Assembly: GCF_016889805.1 (NCBI RefSeq) | Contig: NZ_CP069535.1 | Span: forward strand, 2,852,001 to 2,916,000 | DNA from: Rhodanobacter sp. FDAARGOS 1247 | Lineage (GTDB): Bacteria; Pseudomonadota; Gammaproteobacteria; Xanthomonadales; Rhodanobacteraceae | DNA length: 64,000 nucleotides | Direction of reading: 5' to 3' | Shown here: positions 34,996 to 44,578 of the stretch, one piece after another | How the letters are laid out: every line of letters starts with the position of its first letter | How positions within the stretch are numbered: position 1 is the first letter of the stretch | Notes under the pieces: model-generated | The model's input: only the letters and a program-made list of their open reading frames with translations | Databases searched by the model: none | Told to the model about the DNA's origin: nothing | Translations under genes and position numbers: made by a program

Positions 34996-36240
34996 ATGAG
35001 CCAGTCCCCGGAAGCAACCCGCAGCACCACGGTGAAAGCGCCTTCCGTGCTGCGCCGGATTCCGCCCGGCATCTGGGCGCTGGGCATGGTCTCGATGCTG
35101 ATGGACACCTCCTCGGAGATGATCCATGCGCTGCTGCCGGTGTACCTGGTCGGCGCGCTGGGCGCGTCAGCGCTGGCGGTCGGCGTGATCGAGGGCATCG
35201 CCGAATCCACCGCGGCGATCACCAAGGTGTTCTCCGGCGCGCTGTCGGACTGGCTGGGACGGCGCAAGCTGCTGGTGGCGATCGGCTACGGCCTGGCCGC
35301 GTTCACCAAGCCGGTCTTTCCGCTGGCGGGCACGCTCGGCTGGGTGGTCGGCGCACGCTTTGTGGACCGCGTCGGCAAGGGTATCCGCGGCGCACCGCGC
35401 GACGCGCTGATCGCCGACCTGGCGCCGGCCGAATTGCGCGGCGCCTCGTTCGGCCTGCGCCAGTCGCTGGACACCACCGGCGCGTTTCTCGGCCCCGCGC
35501 TGGCGATCGCCTTGATGTGGCTGACCGCCGACAACATTCCGCTGGTGTTCTGGTTCGCGGTGGTACCGGGCTTTGCCGCGTTCGCGCTGGTGCTGTTCGG
35601 CGTGCACGACGCGCCGGGCGGCCGGGAAAGCCGACGGGCGCGTTCGCCGTTGTCGCGCGCCGAGCTGGCGCGCCTGCCGCCGCTGTACTGGGGCGTGGTG
35701 GTGATCGCCGCAGTGTTCACCCTGGCCCGTTTCAGCGAGGCGTTCCTGGTGCTGCGCGCGCAGGAACTGGGCCTGGGGCTGGTGCTGATTCCGCTGGTGC
35801 TGGTGGTGTTGAACGTGGTGTATGCGCTGTCGTCCTATCCGGTCGGCGTGCTGGCCGACCGCTTCGACCACGGCAGCCTGCTTGCGCTGGGCGTGCTGGT
35901 GCTGGTGCTGTCGGATCTGGCGCTGGCCTTCGTCGGCGGACTGGCCGGACTGGCGCTGGGCGTGGCGTTGTGGGGGCTGCACATGGGCATGACCCAGGGT
36001 TTGCTGGCCGCGATGGTCGCCGACGCGGCGCCGACCGACCTGCGCGGCACGGCGTACGGCATGTTCAACCTGGTCAGCGGACTGGCCCTGCTGGCGGCCA
36101 GCGTGGTCGCCGGCGGGCTGTGGGACGCGTTCGGTTCGCGCGCCACCTTCCTCGCCGGCGCGGGCTTCGCGATCGTGTCCTTGCTCGCGCTGGTGCCGGT
36201 GGCGCGGGGCGTGCGCGGGAACCGGCCGGCGCCGCACTGA
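34996..36240 (+). CDS. MFS transporter
   Basis: 414-residue polytopic protein with about twelve hydrophobic segments. The loop 2-3 motif is SGALSDWLGRRKLLV and the corresponding second-half loop is PVGVLADRFDHG. KGIRGAPRDALIADLAP and SLDTTGAFLGPALAI match a group of uncharacterised bacterial MFS proteins. Substrate unknown. Confidence 0.88.
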   Translation: MSQSPEATRSTTVKAPSVLRRIPPGIWALGMVSMLMDTSSEMIHALLPVYLVGALGASALAVGVIEGIAESTAAITKVFSGALSDWLGRRKLLVAIGYGLAAFTKPVFPLAGTLGWVVGARFVDRVGKGIRGAPRDALIADLAPAELRGASFGLRQSLDTTGAFLGPALAIALMWLTADNIPLVFWFAVVPGFAAFALVLFGVHDAPGGRESRRARSPLSRAELARLPPLYWGVVVIAAVFTLARFSEAFLVLRAQELGLGLVLIPLVLVVLNVVYALSSYPVGVLADRFDHGSLLALGVLVLVLSDLALAFVGGLAGLALGVALWGLHMGMTQGLLAAMVADAAPTDLRGTAYGMFNLVSGLALLAASVVAGGLWDAFGSRATFLAGAGFAIVSLLALVPVARGVRGNRPAPH

Positions 36241-36324
36241 AGGAAGCGGCGCGGCGTTCGCCAGCGTCGCTGCCTGGGATAGCTGTGGAACCCATGACGG
36301 GAGGAAGTCAGCGCGAGGGCGTCT

Positions 36325-37449
36325 TCATCCCGTGGGCCCGCCGCTGGCCTCGCGGGTCAGGGTCTGGAATGCCTGCATGATCTGCTCCGGCGCAAAGCCG
36401 CAATGGCCTTCGCCGACCGACGGCAGCACGGTCGGCGCGCGGCCGTGCGCGGACTGCACCATGGCCGGATACACCGACTGGTAGCGCACGGGGATGAGGA
36501 AGTCGTCGTGGTTGTACTGCAGCACCAGCGGCTTGTGGATCTTGCCGCTGAGCGAGGTGGCCGCGGCCAGGTAGCGCATCGCCTGCGGGTCGCCGGTGTA
36601 GCGGTGCACGCCCCGATTGAATGCCGCATCGTCGCCGAAGCCGGCGTACACCGTCGCGCGATTGTCGACCGGCATGCCCTTCGCGCGTTGCTGCATCTGG
36701 TGCAGCACCAGGTAATGCACGCCGATGGCTCCGGCCAGGCGTTCGCGCGATACGTGCAGGTGCGTGGCGAGCAGCTGCGCGGCGTGTTCGTCGGTCTTCA
36801 GCGCCGTGTCTACCGCATGCATCACTTCCATCTGGCCCAGCGCGGGTGCGGCGGGGTCGGCGAGGCCGCTCGGCGGCAAGCCGGCCGTACGGGGAAAGAA
36901 GTAGTCGAACGCGACGACGGAGGTCAGGATGTCGTCGAACACGCGCGTGCCGGGTACATTGGCACCGCACAGCGAGAGCCCGCCGTCGTAGTGCTGGCCG
37001 TGATGTTCCAGGCTGGTCAGCACGATATAGCCACCCATCGAGAAACCCACGACGTAGGTATGCCGGGGCTGGCCGTGCCGCTGCACGAACCAGGCGCGCA
37101 GGCGTTCGTTGTCGCGCAGCGCGTCATCCACCGCCCAGCCCTGCGAGGCATAGCTGCTCTGCGCCAGCGCGTAGCCGGCCGCGAGAAACGGTGACGCTTC
37201 GTCGCCCAGCGGTTTCGGCGTGGGGCGCGGCGTGCCGATCGGCTCGAAGCCGTGCAGTTGCATGACCAGGTCGCCATTCCAGTGCGCGGGGATGTCCACC
37301 CGGTACGGCGCGCCGTCCAGCACGCCGGTGTCCACCTTGGCGGTGGAGGTCGCCTTGCTCTCGGGGTCGGCATCGTACGCGGACGCCATCAGCGGACCGA
37401 GGGCGAGGATGGTCAGGAACAGCCATGCAACGTGGGGCTTGCGCATCAT
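36325..37449 (-). CDS. Exported alpha/beta-hydrolase
   Basis: 374 residues from ATG 37449 (AGGAG 9 nt upstream), with signal peptide HVAWLFLTILALGPLMASAY. VVGFSMGGYIVL provides the Ser nucleophile, a C-terminal Asp lies in YNHDDFLIP and the His in GEGHCGF. LQLHGF-like oxyanion segment MQLHGFEP. Probably a periplasmic or secreted esterase/peptidase; substrate unknown. Confidence 0.82.
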   Translation of the reverse strand: MMRKPHVAWLFLTILALGPLMASAYDADPESKATSTAKVDTGVLDGAPYRVDIPAHWNGDLVMQLHGFEPIGTPRPTPKPLGDEASPFLAAGYALAQSSYASQGWAVDDALRDNERLRAWFVQRHGQPRHTYVVGFSMGGYIVLTSLEHHGQHYDGGLSLCGANVPGTRVFDDILTSVVAFDYFFPRTAGLPPSGLADPAAPALGQMEVMHAVDTALKTDEHAAQLLATHLHVSRERLAGAIGVHYLVLHQMQQRAKGMPVDNRATVYAGFGDDAAFNRGVHRYTGDPQAMRYLAAATSLSGKIHKPLVLQYNHDDFLIPVRYQSVYPAMVQSAHGRAPTVLPSVGEGHCGFAPEQIMQAFQTLTREASGGPTG

Positions 37450-37532
37450 CGACAGCCACTCCTTCACCTGGACGGGAAACATGGGGCAACCGAAGACCGG
37501 CTTCGCGTTTGCAGCAGGCACGGGTTGCCGGC

Positions 37533-37970
37533 TCAGGATACGGCCACCAGCGTCCCCTGGTGAAACAGGATCACCCAGTCATCCGCCCGGCGCCGCCAGA
37601 TCGTGCTGCGACGGCTCACGCGTTCGCCCTGTTCCAGGGTGTAGGTGAGCAGGTAGGTGTCGGGGCCGAGCTCGCGGCAGTGGAAGTCGCGGGTTGTCCA
37701 GCCGTGCCCGGCGGGCTCGGGAGTGCGGTGTTCGAGGACGTCGAGGACGTGGGCACGGCTGTAGCGCTGGCCGGAGGCGCCGACTTCCCAAAAATCCGCT
37801 TCGACCATGTGTTCGAAGTCGGCGCGGCTGCTGCCGAATTCGGGCCGGTGGAAGATCGGCTCGCGTCGACGCAGGGCTTCCAGCACGGGAAGCAACCCGG
37901 GGGCCGTGACCAGCTCGGGCTCCGCCGGATGGCTGGTCCGCTCGCGGCCACGGTGCGATGTCGGGTTCAT
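37533..37970 (-). CDS. DUF4440/SnoaL-like protein
   Basis: 145 residues from ATG 37970. RREPIFHRPEFG, DFEHMVEADFWEVGASGQRYSR and TRDFHCRELGPDTYLLTYTLEQ match the NTF2-like DUF4440 cone fold. Such proteins are small cytoplasmic enzymes or ligand binders. 31 bp downstream of the VOC gene and probably co-transcribed. Confidence 0.82.
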   Translation of the reverse strand: MNPTSHRGRERTSHPAEPELVTAPGLLPVLEALRRREPIFHRPEFGSSRADFEHMVEADFWEVGASGQRYSRAHVLDVLEHRTPEPAGHGWTTRDFHCRELGPDTYLLTYTLEQGERVSRRSTIWRRRADDWVILFHQGTLVAVS

Positions 37971-38001
37971 GGCATGGTTCCGCTGCGACAGGAACGAACG
38001 C

Positions 38002-38370
38002 TTACCGGGGCGGCTGCCACAGCTCGACGCGCGTGCCTTCGGGGTCGGTGATCCAGCCGAAGCGGCCGAACTCGCTCTGCTCGACGCGCTCGTCCACCGC
38101 GACGCCGGCGGCACGCATTTGCGCCAGCAGCGTGTCGAGGTCGTCGACGCGGAAGTTGATCATGTACGCCTGCGGGCCGGGGCCGAAGTATTCGGTGTCG
38201 GCCGCGAACGGCGACCACAGCGTGTAGCCCGGACGCTGTTCGTCTTCGACGAAGCGCGCGCCGCCCCATGCCTCGGCATCGAGGCCGAGATGCTTCGCGT
38301 ACCACGCGGTGAGCGCCGCGGGATCGCGCGACTTGAAGAAGATGCCGCCGAGTCCGGTGACCTTGGCCAT
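38002..38370 (-). CDS. VOC-family (glyoxalase-like) protein
   Basis: 122 residues: GIFFKSRDPAALTAWYAKHLGLD at the start and FGWITDPEGTRVELWQPP at the end are the two betaalphabetabetabeta halves. The terminal Glu is a metal ligand, but the usual first-position His is replaced (GIFFKS). Function unknown. Confidence 0.87.
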   Translation of the reverse strand: MAKVTGLGGIFFKSRDPAALTAWYAKHLGLDAEAWGGARFVEDEQRPGYTLWSPFAADTEYFGPGPQAYMINFRVDDLDTLLAQMRAAGVAVDERVEQSEFGRFGWITDPEGTRVELWQPPR

Positions 38371-38434
38371 GGTGCGATGCTCTCCCGATCGGGTTGTGGG
38401 CGGGATCAGGGTAATCCTGTTCGACTTCGCTGCG

Positions 38435-40417
38435 CTACGCTCGGGGCGAACCGCTTGTGCCGAATGACGCGGCCGCCGCGTCGGGCAGGTCAGCGAAGAA
38501 CGCCTGCACGTCCGCCAGCTCGCGGGTGCGCGGCATCGGCGGCACGCTGGCGAGGAACAGCTTGCCGTAGCCCTTGCCGGTCAGGCGCGGGTCGCACAGC
38601 ACCAGCACGCCGCGGTCATGCACGTCGCGGATCAGGCGGCCGGCGCCCTGCTTCAGCGCGATCACCGCGCTGGGCACCTGCCAGCCCATGAACGGGTTGA
38701 TGCCGGATTGTTCGAGCGCGGCGAGCCGCGCCATCAGCACCGGATCGTCGGGCGCGGCGAACGGCAGCTTGTCGATCACCACCACGCTGAGCGCCTCGCC
38801 GACCACGTCGACGCCTTCCCAGAAACTGGCCGCGCCCAGCAGCACGCCGTGGCCGCTGGCGCGGAATTCCTCCAGCAGTCGGGGACGCGGCGCGGTGCCC
38901 TGCACGAACAGCGGCCACGGCACCTTGTCCTGCAGCAACTCGGCGGCGCGGCGCAGCGCGCGGTGCGAGGTGAACAGCAGGAAGGCCCGGCCATTCGATG
39001 CGTGCAGCACCGGCAGCACGGCGTCGATCACCTGCTCGGTGTAGTCGCGCGCATTGGGATCGGGCAAGCCCGACGGCAGGTAGCACAGCGCCTGGTGCGC
39101 GTAGTCGAACGGGCTTTCCAGGCTCAGCGTCTGCGGCTCGTCCAGGCCGAGCTGGCGTGCGAAATGGTCGAAGTTGCCGGCCACCGACAAGGTGGCCGAG
39201 GTGTGTATCCACGCCGCCTGGGTGCGCTCGCGCAGGCTGCACATCGGCGCGGCCAGGTCCAGCGGCGTGGCATACAGCGCAAAGCCGCGCGGGAAGGTTT
39301 CATACCAGCGCACGTCCTGGTCGCCGTGCCGTTCGACGATGCGCTCCAGCCGCTCGCTGAACAGCGCGGCGCGCTCGTGCAGGTTGGCGAAGCCGCGCGA
39401 GCGCTCGGCCTGCGACGACAGCAGCTCGGCCAGCGTGGCCAGCAGTTCGCCCAGGTCATGCAGCGCGGTGCGCACGTCGGCGCGATCCTCCAGCAGCGCG
39501 AAGGCGCCACGCGAGGGCAGCGGGTCCATCGCGAGGCGCAGCTTGCGCAGCGCGTCCTGCAGCGCCTCGACCGGTTCCAGCAGCAGGCCGATCGCACCGG
39601 TGACGCCGCTGCATTCGGTCAGCGCGTCCTGCGCCATGTCGGTGAGCTGGCGCGCGCTGAGGCTTTGCGAGAAGAACTGGCCGGCCAGTTCGGGAATCTG
39701 GTGCGCCTCGTCGAGGATGAAGGCCGCCGCGCCGGGCAGGATCTCGCCGAAGCCCTCCTGCTTCAGCGCGAGGTCGGCAAACAGCAGGTGATGGTTGACC
39801 ACCACCACGTCCGCCTCCATCGCCTCGCGGCGTGCCTTGAACACGTGGCAGTCCTCGTAGAACGGGCACTCCACGCCCAGGCAGTTCTCCGAGGTCGAGG
39901 TCACCCGTGGCCACAGCGGCGATTCCTCCGGCACCTCGGCCAGTTCCATGCGATCGCCACGACGGGTGCGTGCGGACCAGGCCCGGATCGTGGCGAGCTG
40001 GGCGGCCTGGGCGCGTTCGAAGGTGGCGCCCTCGCGCACGGTCTGGTCGAGCCGGTACAGGCACAGGTAATTCGCGCGGCCTTTCAGCAAGGCCGTCTTC
40101 AGCCGTGCGTCCAGCACCGAGCGCACCTTCGGCAGGTCGCGGAAATACAGCTGGTCCTGCAGCGCCTTGGTGCCGGTGGAGATGATCACCCGCTCGCCCG
40201 ACAGCAGCGCCGGCACCAGGTAGGCGTAGGTCTTGCCGGTGCCGGTGCCGGCCTCGGCGACCAGCGTGTCGCGCCCCGCGATCGCCTGCTGCACGGCACG
40301 CGCCATCACCTGCTGGGCCAGCCGCGGCGCGAAGTTCGGCAGCTCGCGGGCGAACGGGCCCTCGGCACCGAGCAGGGCGTCGATGTCGTCGGACTCGGTG
40401 TCGTCGAGGGCAGTCAT
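38435..40417 (-). CDS. ATP-dependent DNA helicase YoaA/DinG family
   Basis: XPD-like iron-sulfur helicase, 660 residues from ATG 40417, closer in length to YoaA (636) than to DinG (716). Walker A EAGTGTGKTYAYL, Fe-S cysteines in NYLCLYRL and CLGVECPFYEDC, VVVNHHLL, DEAH box LDEAHQIPE, and late helicase motifs VLLGAASFWEGVD and IVIDKLPF-like VVIDKLPFAAP. YoaA works with the polymerase subunit HolC in replication repair in E. coli. The open frame upstream of 40417 lacks family match. Confidence 0.93.
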   Translation of the reverse strand: MTALDDTESDDIDALLGAEGPFARELPNFAPRLAQQVMARAVQQAIAGRDTLVAEAGTGTGKTYAYLVPALLSGERVIISTGTKALQDQLYFRDLPKVRSVLDARLKTALLKGRANYLCLYRLDQTVREGATFERAQAAQLATIRAWSARTRRGDRMELAEVPEESPLWPRVTSTSENCLGVECPFYEDCHVFKARREAMEADVVVVNHHLLFADLALKQEGFGEILPGAAAFILDEAHQIPELAGQFFSQSLSARQLTDMAQDALTECSGVTGAIGLLLEPVEALQDALRKLRLAMDPLPSRGAFALLEDRADVRTALHDLGELLATLAELLSSQAERSRGFANLHERAALFSERLERIVERHGDQDVRWYETFPRGFALYATPLDLAAPMCSLRERTQAAWIHTSATLSVAGNFDHFARQLGLDEPQTLSLESPFDYAHQALCYLPSGLPDPNARDYTEQVIDAVLPVLHASNGRAFLLFTSHRALRRAAELLQDKVPWPLFVQGTAPRPRLLEEFRASGHGVLLGAASFWEGVDVVGEALSVVVIDKLPFAAPDDPVLMARLAALEQSGINPFMGWQVPSAVIALKQGAGRLIRDVHDRGVLVLCDPRLTGKGYGKLFLASVPPMPRTRELADVQAFFADLPDAAAASFGTSGSPRA

Positions 40418-40521
40418 CCGGCAAGTATGGCGGAGCGGCCACGCGCCACAAAACCCTGGGCGGAACCTTGGCGCGCTCCGCTGCATCAACTTGCCTGACA
40501 CCGAACCCAGGGAGAATCCTC

Positions 40522-41070
40522 GTGAGACTGTTCGCACCCGCCGCCGCACCCGCGCTTGACCTGGTCGACATCCACGGCCGTCCGATCGCAATCCATCGCG
40601 CGGGGCGACTGACCCTGCTCTCGTTTTTCCGCGACGCGGCCTGCCCGTTCTGCAACTTCCGCATCTACGAACTGACCAGCGAACACGCGGCGCTGGCCGC
40701 GCGCGGACTGGACATCGTGGCGGTATTCAGCGCCTCGCAGGCGGACGTGCTGCGCTTCGCCGGACATCGGCCGCGGCCGTTCCCGCTGGCCGCCGACCCC
40801 ACCTCGCGCGCGCACGAGATCTACGGCATCGAGCGCTCGCTGTGGCGCAAGCTGAAGGCGATCGTGACGCGCGTGCCGACCCTGCTGAGGGGCATGCGTC
40901 TGGTCGGCCTGGCCGGGCTCAACACCAGCAACCTGATGCCGGCCGACTTCGTGATCGACGAGCACGGCCGCATCGTCGAGGCGTACTACGGCCGTGACGC
41001 CGGCGACCGCATTCCGCTGGAACGGGTGCAACAGCTGCTGCCGGCCGGTCGACTTCGGAAGGTGGCCTGA
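40522..41070 (+). CDS. Peroxiredoxin-like thioredoxin-fold protein
   Basis: 182 residues from GTG 40522 (AGGGAGAA SD). LLSFFRDAACPFCNFRIYEL places a CPFC site in the thioredoxin fold, DIVAVFSASQADVLRF follows, and DFVIDEHGRIVEAYYGRDAGD ends the fold. It belongs to the AhpC/TSA-like family with an atypical active site. Probably a cytoplasmic thiol peroxidase or reductase. Divergent from yoaA. Confidence 0.85.
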   Translation: MRLFAPAAAPALDLVDIHGRPIAIHRAGRLTLLSFFRDAACPFCNFRIYELTSEHAALAARGLDIVAVFSASQADVLRFAGHRPRPFPLAADPTSRAHEIYGIERSLWRKLKAIVTRVPTLLRGMRLVGLAGLNTSNLMPADFVIDEHGRIVEAYYGRDAGDRIPLERVQQLLPAGRLRKVA

Positions 41071-41144
41071 GCCGCATCGGCGTCACTGGCCGCGCCCGCG
41101 ACAATCGTTCACCATGCGGGCACCGCCACCGGGAAATGTGCCGC

Positions 41145-41534
41145 ATGACGACCGAACTTTGCATGCTGTTGTGGAGCGTGGCGCTGGGCCTGGTGCAGAT
41201 CGCACTGGCCGCCACCGGCTCGGTGAGCCAGCGCGGCCTGGGCTGGGCCGCCAGCGCCCGCGACGGTGAACCGAAGGCGCTGACCGGCATCCCCGCGCGG
41301 CTGTGCCGCGCCAGCCACAACTTCCTGGAAACCTTCCCGCTGTTCGCGGTGGTCGTGCTGCTCGCCCTGGTGCTGCAGCGCCACGACGGCACGATCGCGC
41401 TCGGTGCCCAGCTGTATTTCTGGAGCCGACTGGTCTACCTGCCGGTATACGCCGCCGGCATCCCCTACCTGCGCACGGTGGTCTGGGCAGTGAGCATCGT
41501 CGGCATCGTGCTGGTGCTGACGGCGCTGTTCTGA
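41145..41534 (+). CDS. MAPEG-family membrane protein
   Basis: 129 residues with four hydrophobic segments. RASHNFLETFPLFAVVVLLA and SRLVYLPVYAAGIPYLRTVVW match the MAPEG pattern (E-F-P in the second segment, R-Y-P-like in the third). The family includes glutathione S-transferases; this bacterial branch is uncharacterised. An upstream in-frame ATG at 41136 is possible. Confidence 0.88.
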   Translation: MTTELCMLLWSVALGLVQIALAATGSVSQRGLGWAASARDGEPKALTGIPARLCRASHNFLETFPLFAVVVLLALVLQRHDGTIALGAQLYFWSRLVYLPVYAAGIPYLRTVVWAVSIVGIVLVLTALF

Positions 41535-41566
41535 GTCACCACCTCGTCGGCTGACCCAGTACCGCC

Positions 41567-42094
41567 TCAGTACCGCGGCACGCCGGCCTTGTGGCACTGC
41601 CCCACCCACTTGCGGGCGGTGGCGGCACCGGCCTGGTCGCGGGCCTGCAGGCGCATCTCGACGATGGTCTGCCAGTTGCGTGCGCACAGCGGGCCCAGCC
41701 GCGGACCCAGGGTCCACGAGCGATGCGCAAGCCGCTCGGCGGTGCCGAAATCCTTCAGTCGCACGGCCACCTCGGCGCGTTCCTGCAGCAGTTCCGGCGA
41801 ATCGGGACTCAGTTTCAGGGCCTGATCGAGCTTGCCGGCGGCATCGCCGTACTTGCCGGTCTGTTCATCCTGCTTCGCGGCGTCCTGCAGCGCGCCGACG
41901 CCGGGGTCGCGCAGCGGATTGACGTCGATGATCGACTTCTCCCGCGCGCCCGCCGCGCGGATCGCCGCGACCTGGTCGTAGCTGGGCAGCGGTGCCTGCG
42001 CCGGCGCCGGTGGCGTGGTGGCGAACATGCCGCAGCCGGCGAGCAGGCCGGCGGCAAGCAGGGGCAGCAGCAGATGTCTGGCACGGAACAGCAT
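41567..42094 (-). CDS. Lipoprotein with a TPR-like region, linked to PBP1b
   Basis: 175 residues. A signal sequence with lipobox LLAGC (lipid on Cys21) is followed by a Pro/Ala linker and a helical part including YGDAAGKLDQALKLSPDSPELLQERAEVAVRLKDFGTAERLAHRSW, which resembles TPR units. It begins 2 nt after the mrcB stop. By position it may be a lipoprotein partner of PBP1b, but it has no clear similarity to LpoB. Confidence 0.8.
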   Translation of the reverse strand: MLFRARHLLLPLLAAGLLAGCGMFATTPPAPAQAPLPSYDQVAAIRAAGAREKSIIDVNPLRDPGVGALQDAAKQDEQTGKYGDAAGKLDQALKLSPDSPELLQERAEVAVRLKDFGTAERLAHRSWTLGPRLGPLCARNWQTIVEMRLQARDQAGAATARKWVGQCHKAGVPRY

Positions 42095-42096
42095 GA

Positions 42097-44448
42097 TCAG
42101 TTTCCATTCGGTATGGCAGGCGCCGCGACAGGCGCGTCGGCACGCGGCGGGTTGTCGCCGCTGCCGAACAGGTTCTGCCAGAAGCAGCCTTCGGTGTCGG
42201 CCGACACGGTGCCGGCGATCACCGGCACCTGCTGGGCCCCTTCGCATTGCGGTTCGGTGCGCTTGCCGGTGGCGGGGTTGAGCCAGGCCATCTCCAGGCC
42301 GGTGCCGGGCGCCGCCGACAGCGGTCGCGTGGGCAACTTGGCGAACAGGTCGCGCCACGCGCGCAGGCCGCCGCTGGCGCCGAACAGGGTAGTCGGCTTG
42401 TTGTCGTCGCGGCCCATCCAGAACACCGCCAGGTGCTCGCCGGTGAAGCCGGCGAACCAGCTGTCGCGCATGTCGTTGCTGGTGCCGGTCTTGCCCGCGG
42501 CATGCAGCGAAGCCAGCGCGGAATTGCCCAGCGCGCTGGCGGTGCCGTATTCGGCCACCTGCTGCATCGCCCAGGTGGTCAGCCGCACGGCTTCCTGGTA
42601 TTCGCCCGCGCCACCCTGCACCTGGTAGCGCTTGATCGTGCGGCCATTGCCGTCGAGCACGCCGCGCACCGCCACCAGCGGCAGCGCGTGGCCGTCGGCG
42701 GCGAGGTACTGGTAGAGCTGGGTCAGTTGCAGCGGCGCCAGGTCCAGCGCGCCGATCAGCAGCGACGGGCTGGGATTGATGTCGCCGATGCCGAACGACT
42801 TCAGGAACGCCTGGATGCGCGGCAGGCCCACGTCCATGCCCAGGTGGATCGTGGCCAGGTTCCACGAGTGCGCCAGCGCGTCGACCATGATCAGCGGGTC
42901 GTGGCTGCGGTGGTCGTCGTTCTGCGGTGTCCACTGGCTGCCGTCGGGCTGGCGCATGCTGACCGGGCTGTCGTCCACCAGGCTGGCCAGGTTCCAGCGC
43001 TCGGGCTGGGTCAGCGCCACCAGGTAGACGAAGGGCTTGATCGTCGAGCCGATCGGCCGGCGCGCATCGAGTGCCCGGTTGAAACCCGGATCACCGGGGA
43101 TCTTGCTGCCGACCACGGCCAGCACGCTGCCGCTGTGTGCATTGGTCACCACCGCCGCCGCCTGCACGCCGTCGCCACGCTTGCCCAGACCCTTGAGCGT
43201 GCTGGTGATCGCCTGCTCGGTGTAGATCTGCGCCGCCGGATCGAGCGTGGTGAAGATCGACAGGTTGCCTTCGCGCAGCGCGTCCTCGTCGAAGTCGGCG
43301 GTGATCTGCTTGCGCACCAGGTCCATGAAGGCCGGGAAGCGGTTGTGCGGCAACTGGCCGTTGCTGACGATGTCCAGCGGCGCGGCCTGGGCCGCGTTGA
43401 GCTGGGCCGCGGTGATCAGGTTGGTCTCGAAGAATTCCCTCAGCACCAGGTTGCGGCGGGTCAGCGCGCGCTGCGGCGAGCGGCGCGGATCGTAGAAGCT
43501 CGGGCCCTTGACCATGCCGACCAGCAAGGCGATCTCCTGCGGGCGCAGGTCCTCGAGTCGCCGGCCGAAGTAGAACTCCGACGCGGCCGCGAAGCCGTGC
43601 ACGGCCTGGCTGCCCTGCTGGCCCAGGAAGACGTCGTTGACGTAGGCCTCGAGAATCCGCCCCTTGCTGTAATGCGCCTCCAGCAGCAGCGACATCAGCG
43701 CTTCGTTGATCTTGCGGGTGAAGTTCTGGTCGCGGCTGAGGAACAGGTTGCGCACCAGCTGCTGGGTCAGCGTGGAGCCGCCCTGCACGGTGTGCCCGGC
43801 GCGCAGGTTGGCGAACGCCGCCCGCGCGATCGCGCTGAAGTCGATGCCGATGTGATGGTTGAAGTCGCGATCCTCGACCGCCTGCAGGCCGCTGACCAGC
43901 AGCGGCGGCACGTCGGCCAGGCGCACGAAGCGGCGTTCTTCCTGGCTGGCGCCATACAGCGTGGCGATGCGCGCCGGGTCCAGGTGGGCCAGCTCGATCG
44001 CCTTGCCGCTGGACGCGTCCTGCACGGACCTGATCGAGCCGCCACCCAGGCTGACGCGGATGCGCTTGGGCAGTTCGCCGCCATCCGGGCCCGCGTAGCC
44101 GCGCGAGGAAATCGTGTAGCGCAGGCCTTCCTTCTGCCAGCTGCCGGCCACCTGGCCCTTGCCGTCATGGCTGTAGCCGGCGAAGGTGAGCTCCAGCTCC
44201 AGCGCGGAAGACGTCATCGGCGCGCCGGCGGCCAGCGGCAGCGGACGGGCGTAGACGCGGGTCGGCACCGCGAACACCAGTTCGTTGAAGCGATCCTGGA
44301 CACGCTTGTTCAACACCAGGGTGTACGGCAGCACGAAGCCCACCAGCAAACCCATGCCGATCCAGAACGGGATGCGCAGCCACGGCCAGCAGCGTCGGGC
44401 GAACAGGCGAATGCGGGTCAGAAAGGCCAACGTGGGGAATTCCGGCAA
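42097..44448 (-). CDS. mrcB: Penicillin-binding protein 1b (bifunctional)
   Basis: Glycosyltransferase/transpeptidase of peptidoglycan synthesis, 783 residues. One membrane anchor (about 25-45), UB2H-like region, GT51 domain with EDRDFNHHIGID (catalytic Glu), QGGSTLTQQLVRNLFLS and KINEALMSLLLE; transpeptidase with SxxK RPIGSTIKPFVY, SxN-like HSWNLATIH and KTGTSNDMRDSWF. The frame starts at a TTG (44448); no ATG precedes the anchor, so the exact start is uncertain. Followed by a lipoprotein gene. Confidence 0.93.
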   Translation of the reverse strand: MPEFPTLAFLTRIRLFARRCWPWLRIPFWIGMGLLVGFVLPYTLVLNKRVQDRFNELVFAVPTRVYARPLPLAAGAPMTSSALELELTFAGYSHDGKGQVAGSWQKEGLRYTISSRGYAGPDGGELPKRIRVSLGGGSIRSVQDASSGKAIELAHLDPARIATLYGASQEERRFVRLADVPPLLVSGLQAVEDRDFNHHIGIDFSAIARAAFANLRAGHTVQGGSTLTQQLVRNLFLSRDQNFTRKINEALMSLLLEAHYSKGRILEAYVNDVFLGQQGSQAVHGFAAASEFYFGRRLEDLRPQEIALLVGMVKGPSFYDPRRSPQRALTRRNLVLREFFETNLITAAQLNAAQAAPLDIVSNGQLPHNRFPAFMDLVRKQITADFDEDALREGNLSIFTTLDPAAQIYTEQAITSTLKGLGKRGDGVQAAAVVTNAHSGSVLAVVGSKIPGDPGFNRALDARRPIGSTIKPFVYLVALTQPERWNLASLVDDSPVSMRQPDGSQWTPQNDDHRSHDPLIMVDALAHSWNLATIHLGMDVGLPRIQAFLKSFGIGDINPSPSLLIGALDLAPLQLTQLYQYLAADGHALPLVAVRGVLDGNGRTIKRYQVQGGAGEYQEAVRLTTWAMQQVAEYGTASALGNSALASLHAAGKTGTSNDMRDSWFAGFTGEHLAVFWMGRDDNKPTTLFGASGGLRAWRDLFAKLPTRPLSAAPGTGLEMAWLNPATGKRTEPQCEGAQQVPVIAGTVSADTEGCFWQNLFGSGDNPPRADAPVAAPAIPNGN

Positions 44449-44578
44449 TCAAGTGGTTCGATGATAGGGCCTGCCACCCGGCGGGCATATGAACGTGGCG
44501 GGCGGTTTTGGGGCGAAATGCGGGCGATTGGGGATTCGGGGAGCGCCGAGGGTCACGCGTGGGCCGGCCGTGCCTGCG